A DNA stretch of 54,304 nucleotides from JAICIG01 sp035532215 (GTDB lineage Bacteria; Planctomycetota; Planctomycetia; Pirellulales; JAICIG01). A program made the translations under genes and the position numbers. Positions 49,379 through 54,304 of the stretch are shown one piece after another (the first letter of the stretch is position 1; the number at the start of each line of letters is the position of its first letter). The DNA is taken from positions 1-54,304 of the forward strand of contig DATKRK010000317.1 in NCBI GenBank assembly GCA_035532215.1. The letters run 5' to 3'. The notes under the pieces are model-generated. The model was not told the origin of the DNA, did not search any database, and worked only from the letters and a program-made list of their open reading frames with translations.

Positions 49379-51268
49379 ATGTGCGGAATTGTCGGTTATG
49401 TCGGACGTCGGGAAGCTGCGGATTATCTGATCCGCGGTCTGCGCCGCTTGGAGTACCGGGGCTACGACAGCTCGGGAATCGTGACGGCGGCGCCCGGCGC
49501 CCCGCTGGCGATTGTCAAAGCGGCCGGCCGGATCGATCGCCTGGCGGCTTGCTTGAAGGACGCTCATCTGGCCGGCACGACGGGGCTGGGGCATACGCGC
49601 TGGGCGACGCACGGCGCGGCAACCGACGAAAATGCTCACCCGCACGTTGGCGGCAACGGGCTGTTGGCGGTGGTCCATAACGGCGTCATCGAGAATTACC
49701 AGCCGCTCAAGCGACGCTTGGAGAGCCAAGGCTACGTTTTTCGTTCGGCAACCGACAGCGAGGTCATCGCCCATCTGATTGCCCGCTCGCTCGAAAAGCA
49801 ACGCGAGCGCGATCCGAGCGCATTGAATTGTCGCGACATGGCCGCGTCGGGGTACGAGCCGCTGATCTCGGCCGTGAAGGCGGCCTTGGCCAAGCTGCAA
49901 GGCACGTACGGCCTGGCGGTCGTGTTCCGCGATTTTCCCGAGGTGATCATCGCCGCTCGGCTGGGCAGCCCGTTGGTGATCGGAGTGGGCGCCGGCGAGC
50001 ATTTCTTGGCCAGCGACGCTTCGCCGCTGGTCGGCTTTACCGACAAGATCGTTTATCTGGCCGATCACGAGCTGGCCGTGCTGACGGCCGATACGCTGCG
50101 CGTGATGCACCGCGACCAGGGCGAGATTGCGCACCACGTACAGGAACTGGCCCTCGACTCGGGGGACGTCGATCTCGGCCCCTACGAGCACTACATGCTC
50201 AAGGAAATCTTCGAGCAGCCCGACACGCTGCGCAACACGATGCGCGGCCGGTTGAGCCTTGACGACGCCACGGCCCATTTTGGCGGCTTGAACCTGACGC
50301 CGCAGCAATTGCGATCGGTCGACCGCATTTTGCTGACGGCCTGCGGCACCAGTTGGCACGCGGCAATGGTGGGCGAGTACTTGATCGAACAGTTCGCCCG
50401 GATTCCGGTCGAGGTCGAATACGCCAGCGAGTTGCGTTACCGCAACCCGCCGCTCGACAACCACACGCTGGTGTTCGCCATTACGCAGAGCGGCGAGACG
50501 GCCGATACGCTGGCGGCGCTGCGCGAGATGAAGCGGCAAGGGCACCCGACGCTGGCCATTTGCAACGTAGTGGGCAGCAGCATCGCGCAAGCGGCCGACG
50601 GCGGAATCTACCTGTATGCCGGTCCGGAAATCGGCGTGGCGTCAACCAAGGCGTTTACGTCGCAATGCGCGACGTTGGCGATGCTGGCCTTGTATTTCGG
50701 CCGCTTGCGGCATTTGAACCACGCCCAAGGGATGCACGTCATCGAGCAATTGCAGCGTTTGCCCGAACTGGTCGCGCAGGCGCTCAAGACCGACGACGAG
50801 GTCGAGCGCATCGCGGCCAAATACTACGAGTGCGACAATTTCCTGTACCTGGGCCGACAGTTCAACTTTCCCACAGCGTTGGAAGGGGCGCTCAAGCTCA
50901 AGGAGATCAGCTATATTCACGCCGAGGGCTACCCGGCGGCCGAGATGAAACACGGCCCGATCGCCCTGGTCGACGAGCGTACGCCCAGCGTGTTTTTGAT
51001 CCCTCAGGGGCCGGTGTACGACAAAGTGATGTCGAACATGGAGGAAATCAAAGCTCGCGGCGGACCGGTGATCGCCGTTACCTGCGAGGCCGGCACGAGC
51101 GCCGCCGAATTGGCCGACGACGTGATCCTGATCCCTTCGACCGAAGATTTCTTGCAGCCGATCGTGACCAGCATTCCGCTGCAGTTGCTGGCCTACCACA
51201 TCGCCGTGTTGCGCGGCTGCGACGTCGACAAGCCGCGCAATCTGGCGAAGAGCGTCACGGTGGAGTAG
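49379..51268 (+). CDS. glmS: Glutamine--fructose-6-phosphate aminotransferase (isomerizing)
   Basis: Makes glucosamine-6-phosphate from fructose-6-phosphate and glutamine, the first step to UDP-GlcNAc. The 629-aa product has the N-terminal nucleophile at Cys2 ('MCGIVGYVGRREAADYLIRG'), 'LEYRGYDSSGI', 'LGHTRWATHGAATDENAHPH' and 'VVHNGVIENY' in the glutaminase half, and two SIS domains: 'ILLTACGTSWHAAMVGEYLI', 'FAITQSGETADTLAALREMK', 'GVASTKAFTSQ', 'YLGRQFNFPTALEGALKLKE' and the C-terminal 'DKPRNLAKSVTVE'. It is complete. It works with GlmM (44407-45750), encoded upstream on the same strand. Confidence 0.97.
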   Translation: MCGIVGYVGRREAADYLIRGLRRLEYRGYDSSGIVTAAPGAPLAIVKAAGRIDRLAACLKDAHLAGTTGLGHTRWATHGAATDENAHPHVGGNGLLAVVHNGVIENYQPLKRRLESQGYVFRSATDSEVIAHLIARSLEKQRERDPSALNCRDMAASGYEPLISAVKAALAKLQGTYGLAVVFRDFPEVIIAARLGSPLVIGVGAGEHFLASDASPLVGFTDKIVYLADHELAVLTADTLRVMHRDQGEIAHHVQELALDSGDVDLGPYEHYMLKEIFEQPDTLRNTMRGRLSLDDATAHFGGLNLTPQQLRSVDRILLTACGTSWHAAMVGEYLIEQFARIPVEVEYASELRYRNPPLDNHTLVFAITQSGETADTLAALREMKRQGHPTLAICNVVGSSIAQAADGGIYLYAGPEIGVASTKAFTSQCATLAMLALYFGRLRHLNHAQGMHVIEQLQRLPELVAQALKTDDEVERIAAKYYECDNFLYLGRQFNFPTALEGALKLKEISYIHAEGYPAAEMKHGPIALVDERTPSVFLIPQGPVYDKVMSNMEEIKARGGPVIAVTCEAGTSAAELADDVILIPSTEDFLQPIVTSIPLQLLAYHIAVLRGCDVDKPRNLAKSVTVE

Positions 51269-51290
51269 AAACCGGCGTCTTTACACAGCC

Positions 51291-51306
51291 CAGGCATTGA
51301 TGCCTG
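51291..51306. repeat. CAGGCATTGATGCCTG palindrome
   Basis: CAGGCA-TTGA-TGCCTG, with 'ACAGCC' just before it, is a third relative of the CAGGCATTTATGCCTG element at 3743 and 3868. It lies 22 bp after the glmS stop. No other feature is evident in 51307-51455. Confidence 0.7.
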
Positions 51307-51455
51307 CGACCCGCGAGCCTCGCCCGCATGGGCGTAAGAACGGGTTCGCGCTTGATCCTCCTCTTATCTCCCATCGCGTTATATCTGGCTTTTTTTTGGA
51401 GCCCTTTTGACGGGAGGGGCTTTATCAAGCGTTTTAGAAAGGAGGGCTGCCAGCG

Positions 51456-52784
51456 ATGACGTCCATTTGGTCTCACTCCTGCCTCGCGATGAAGACGGCC
51501 CGCCCTGCCGGGGCGGGCGCGGGCAGTTTCTTGGGCGCTGCAGTCTTCCTCATTTTCACTGGCTCGGCGCTTGGTCAGCCCGTCCAAAAGTATTCTCGGC
51601 TTACGGTTGTGGCAAAACGAGCTGAGCTCAAGATCGGAACGCGCGTGGTTGGATTGCTGCATCGCGGAGATACCTTTGCGGTCCAGGAAATCAGAGACGG
51701 TTGGTATTGGGTTTCGGAGATCGGCCGGCGAGGCTGGGTTCGCCAGCGCGACGCGATGCCGATCGACCGGGCGATCCGGTTCTTCACCGAGGCCATTCGC
51801 CAAAATCCGACGGCGGCGGATTACGCCATCCGTGGACGATTGCGCAACATGAAGGGCGGCCAAATCGCCGGGGCGATTGCCGATTTCAGCGAGGCCATTC
51901 GGCTCGACCCGTCGCAAGCGGAGCTTTACAAAGAGCGGGGGATCAATTACTACATTCGCCGCGAATTCGACAAGGCAATCGCCGATTACGCCGAGGCGAT
52001 CCGGCTCGCGCCCGATAACCCGGATTATCTTGCGCTGCGCGCCAACACATTCCGCGAAAAGGGCGATGACGAACAAGCGATCGCGGATTATTCCTCCGCG
52101 ATTCGGCTCAGCCCCAGCCGGTGGCAATCGTTTGAAGCGCGGGCCCGCTTGTGGCTCAACAAGGATGAATACGATCGGGCGATCGCCGACTTTGACGAGG
52201 CGATTCGCCTCAATCCTTCGCCCGAGCTTGCCAGTCTTGATTGGGTCGGCCGTGCTGGCGCAAGGTTGGCGAAGGGGGACTCGGAACAGGCCGTCAAGGA
52301 GTTCAATGAGGCGGTCCGACTGAGCGCAGACGACCCGTGGATTAGAGACTATGTGCGCGGCAGCCGCGCGATCGCATGGCTGGGCCTTGAGCGTTACGAC
52401 GATGCCATCTCAGACTTGGAGAAAGGCATCGAGTCGAGCCCAAGACAGTCCGGATTCTATGCCGTCCTGGCTTGGACTCGCGCAGCTTGCCCGGATGCTC
52501 GCTATCGCGACGGCGCGAAGGCGGTTGAGAATGCAACGAAGGCGGTTGAGTTGAAACGATATCCAAACGCCGACCGCGAAGCGATTCTCGCCGCCGCCTA
52601 TGCAGAAGCCGGCGATTTCGATCGCGCGGTCGAATCGCAGAAGAAGGCAATCGAACTGGCGCCGCCCAACGAGAAATCGCATTTTCGCGAGGCACTAGAG
52701 CTTTTCGAGCAAGGAATGCCGTATCGCGAGCAGCACCCCGACGGCTGGCATCCCGGATTCTCGTTCGATACGTTCATCCAATAG
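51456..52784 (+). CDS. Exported TPR-repeat protein with SH3-like domain
   Basis: A 442-aa protein with AAAGGAGGG about 9 bases before the ATG at 51456. A signal-like hydrophobic segment ('GSFLGAAVFLIFTGSALG', about 23-40) is followed by an SH3-like module ('LKIGTRVVGLLHRGDTFAVQ', 'GWYWVSEIGRRGWVRQRDAM'). From about residue 100 there are around eight tetratricopeptide repeats of 34 residues with the recurring 'AIADYxxAIRLxPxx' pattern ('AIADFSEAIRLDPSQAELYK', 'AIADYAEAIRLAPDNPDYLA', 'AIADYSSAIRLSPSRWQSFE', 'AIADFDEAIRLNPSPELASL'). Likely a periplasmic scaffold. The repeats are very alike, suggesting recent expansion. No partner gene is nearby. Confidence 0.87.
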   Translation: MTSIWSHSCLAMKTARPAGAGAGSFLGAAVFLIFTGSALGQPVQKYSRLTVVAKRAELKIGTRVVGLLHRGDTFAVQEIRDGWYWVSEIGRRGWVRQRDAMPIDRAIRFFTEAIRQNPTAADYAIRGRLRNMKGGQIAGAIADFSEAIRLDPSQAELYKERGINYYIRREFDKAIADYAEAIRLAPDNPDYLALRANTFREKGDDEQAIADYSSAIRLSPSRWQSFEARARLWLNKDEYDRAIADFDEAIRLNPSPELASLDWVGRAGARLAKGDSEQAVKEFNEAVRLSADDPWIRDYVRGSRAIAWLGLERYDDAISDLEKGIESSPRQSGFYAVLAWTRAACPDARYRDGAKAVENATKAVELKRYPNADREAILAAAYAEAGDFDRAVESQKKAIELAPPNEKSHFREALELFEQGMPYREQHPDGWHPGFSFDTFIQ

Positions 52785-52785
52785 A

Positions 52786-52810
52786 TCAGGCGCCATTCGC
52801 CGGCGCCTGA
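52786..52810. terminator. Hairpin between convergent genes
   Basis: TCAGGCGCC (52786-52794), loop ATTCGCC, GGCGCCTGA (52802-52810): a perfect 9-bp stem between the TPR gene stop and the histidine kinase gene stop, which converge here. Without a clear T-run it may work in both directions or need Rho. Confidence 0.6.
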
Positions 52811-52820
52811 ATCAATTTGA

Positions 52821-54041
52821 TTATCGCTCAGTCGATGCGCGGCTCAACTGCCGCCGGATCGCCGCCGACAACTCCGCTCGATCGATCGGTTTCGTGGCGA
52901 AATCGTCGCAGCCGGCTTCCAGGCATTTCCGCCGATCGGTCGACATGGCGTGGGCGGTCAGGGCGACAATCGAGCCCTGATAGCCTTGATCGCGCAGCCG
53001 GCGCGTCGCCTGGTAGCCGTCGAGGATCGGCATCTGCATATCCATCAGGATCACGTCGAACGGCGCGCCGCGCTCGAATTCTTGCCACGCGAGTTCCGCG
53101 GCGACCTGGCCGTTTTCGGCAAGCGCGACCTGCGCTCCGGCTTTCTCCAACAGCCGCCGCACCAAGCGTTGATTGTCGAGACCATCTTCGGCCAGCAGAA
53201 TCCGGCAGTCGAGCGTCGCCTTGCTGTCGGATTCGGCCGCCGGTTTCTGCGGCTCGACGAGGGCTCCCAAGAAGGCGTTGCTTTCCGAAGCCGTCAGCGG
53301 TTCGGCGGCGATGCAGACGCTCACCGTTGCGCCGCGCCCCAATTGGCTCTCGACGGAAATCGTGCCGCCGAGCATTTCCGCCATGCGCTTGCTGATGGCC
53401 AGACCCAAGCCGGTCCCGCCGAACCGCCGCGTCGTCGAGCCGTCGGCCTGGTTGAAGGAAGTGAACAGCTTTGCCACCTGATCGGAACTCATGCCGATGC
53501 CCGTGTCGATCACGTCGAAACGCAACCGCGGATCGTCGGTCGCCGCCGGAAAGCTCGCGATCAATCGCACGCCGCCGACCTCGGTGAACTTGATGGCGTT
53601 GCCCACGACGTTGATTAAGATCTGCCGCAAGCGCGTGGGGTCGGTTTTGATCGCGTCGGGGATCGCACCGACCCATTCGTTATTGAATTGCAGTCCCTTT
53701 TCCTCTGCGCGGACGCGCATCAGCGACATGACTTCGGCGACCAGCCGCCGCGGAGAACAGGCAATGCACTCGATTTCGAGCTTGCCGGCCTCGATTTTCG
53801 ACAAATCCAAGATGTCGTTGATGATCTGCAGCAAGTGGTGGGCGTTGCGCCGAATGGTGCGCAATACCTCGACGGAACTCTCCCGATCGAACGTGTCTTC
53901 GTCGCGAGCCGCTTCGTCGAGCAGCATCTCGGCGTAGCCCAAAATGGCCGTCATCGGCGTTCGTATTTCGTGACTCATGTTGGCGAGAAACTCGCTTTTC
54001 GCTCGATCCGCCGCCTCGGCGCGCTCGACAGCACGTTGCAA
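52821..54041 (-). CDS. Hybrid histidine kinase, 5'-truncated
   Basis: The remaining 406 residues carry a complete transmitter and receiver: 'FLANMSHEIRTPMTAILGYA' (His24), N box 'QILINVVGNAIKFTEVGG', G boxes 'DTGIGM' and 'GGTGLGLAISKRMAEMLGG', then a linker and a receiver domain 'RILLAEDGLDNQRLVRRLLE' with the phospho-acceptor in 'VILMDMQMPILDGYQATRRL' (Asp335) and 'TKPIDRAEL'. The reading frame begins with a coiled coil ('QRAVERAEAADRAK') that normally links to a PAS, GAF or transmembrane sensor. Upstream of about 54072 that sensor is replaced by the end of an IS66-type element, and only a TTG at 54041 could start translation. Sensing is therefore lost, or the gene is dead. Confidence 0.85.
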   Translation of the reverse strand: MQRAVERAEAADRAKSEFLANMSHEIRTPMTAILGYAEMLLDEAARDEDTFDRESSVEVLRTIRRNAHHLLQIINDILDLSKIEAGKLEIECIACSPRRLVAEVMSLMRVRAEEKGLQFNNEWVGAIPDAIKTDPTRLRQILINVVGNAIKFTEVGGVRLIASFPAATDDPRLRFDVIDTGIGMSSDQVAKLFTSFNQADGSTTRRFGGTGLGLAISKRMAEMLGGTISVESQLGRGATVSVCIAAEPLTASESNAFLGALVEPQKPAAESDSKATLDCRILLAEDGLDNQRLVRRLLEKAGAQVALAENGQVAAELAWQEFERGAPFDVILMDMQMPILDGYQATRRLRDQGYQGSIVALTAHAMSTDRRKCLEAGCDDFATKPIDRAELSAAIRRQLSRASTER

Positions 54042-54071
54042 AGCGCGCTGGGCGGCTTGTTCGATCGTTTG

Positions 54072-54170
54072 TAACCGTTCACGGATTTTAACCGATGCCC
54101 TGGTGAACGGGCGCGCAGAACCAGAGGACCGCAGGTCGGAAAGGCTGATGGTGGGGCAAAACGCAATCGC
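54072..54170. mobile_element. Putative end of the IS66-type element
   Basis: Between the transposase stop and the histidine kinase coiled coil lies a 99-bp non-coding stretch. On the plus strand it begins GTAACCGTTCACGG at 54072; a GTAA-starting end is what I remember for IS66-family inverted repeats. GGTGAACGG at about 54102-54110 repeats part of the same word in opposite orientation. The opposite end is outside the window, so the boundary is provisional. Confidence 0.5.
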
Positions 54171-54304
54171 TCAAGAAGTATCCGGCGCCAGACTCGGCGC
54201 GGCGGCGCCGGTCAGAAATGCGATCACCGCCTCATGAATGAATGCAAAGACGGATCGCCCTTGTTGAGCGCAAGTTCCCACCGCGGTCCAGATCCGTTCG
54301 CACC
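54171..54304 (-). CDS. IS66 family transposase, C-terminal end (partial)
   Basis: Only the last 43 codons lie in the window. They read 'CERIWTAVGTCAQQGRSVFA' then 'FIHEAVIAFLTGAAAPSLAP' and 'DTS*'. This matches the closing helix of IS66 transposases (pattern RxxxRxxxxxxTxxxQGRxVxxFLxxAxxAxxxGxxxPSLL). The rest of the gene runs off the right edge of the window. Its stop codon is at 54171-54173 and the histidine kinase remnant starts about 100 bp further on, so the element appears to have inserted into the kinase gene. Confidence 0.7.
   Translation of the reverse strand, partial: CERIWTAVGTCAQQGRSVFAFIHEAVIAFLTGAAAPSLAPDTS

Overview
The window looks like chromosomal DNA of a planctomycete, most likely of the Pirellulales type. 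The evidence is high G+C, a diderm envelope gene set (KdsB, a TolC-like lipoprotein, a phosphate-porin-like protein), an ECF sigma factor coupled to a WD40 Ser/Thr kinase, a PVC-type haem-binding dehydrogenase with a neutral-ceramidase-like neighbour, PEP-CTERM and DUF4214/FG-GAP surface proteins, and short 'FxLRTLL' membrane heads. Assignments come from reading motifs in the translated sequence; no database search was run.

Layout. 1-9.8 kb: rsmG, a porin, a small membrane-anchored protein, a palindrome-rich spacer, a TolC-like lipoprotein, a 5'-truncated nagA relic, then tmk-holB (ATGA overlap) and a YjbQ family gene. 9.8-20.7 kb: a K+ channel and a prolipoprotein diacylglyceryl transferase (lgt) homologue split into two pieces by about 8.7 kb. 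The intervening block carries two minus-strand surface-protein genes (PEP-CTERM, DUF4214) that share a duplicated leader, and a plus-strand ECF sigma factor-kinase pair. 20.7-31 kb: ceramidase-like and PVC dehydrogenase genes, a compact gldA-ubiX-nitroreductase operon, a CinA-like/NadD-like fusion and an RmlD-like reductase. 31-38 kb: a DUF11 envelope protein, an orphan mraZ followed by a candidate structured RNA, and a kdsB-pyrG-DUF1844 operon in which PyrG makes the CTP that KdsB consumes. 38-44.3 kb: a PvuII-like DNA methyltransferase with a Uma2 nuclease-fold gene, a phosphohexomutase, an LRR membrane protein with a probable frameshift, and an HNH nuclease with a small partner. 44.4-54.3 kb: glmM and glmS (UDP-GlcNAc precursor supply), an LRR-gene relic, a large fusion of an acyl-ACP-reductase-like domain with a class III aminotransferase, a TPR protein, and a hybrid histidine kinase cut off at its 5' end next to an IS66-type transposase tail.

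The most interesting items are: (1) the lgt homologue interrupted by a regulatory/surface-protein block with no visible transposase; (2) the reductase-aminotransferase fusion, which retains a candidate catalytic Cys and the PLP Lys and could turn an acyl thioester into a primary amine; (3) a DUF4214 gene whose 5' end contains a relic of a PEP-CTERM tail; (4) a multi-hairpin RNA candidate after mraZ; (5) several families of short palindromes, one of them inserted in frame in a coding region. Decayed genes (nagA, lgt, two LRR genes, the histidine kinase) are frequent, so the region looks recently rearranged.
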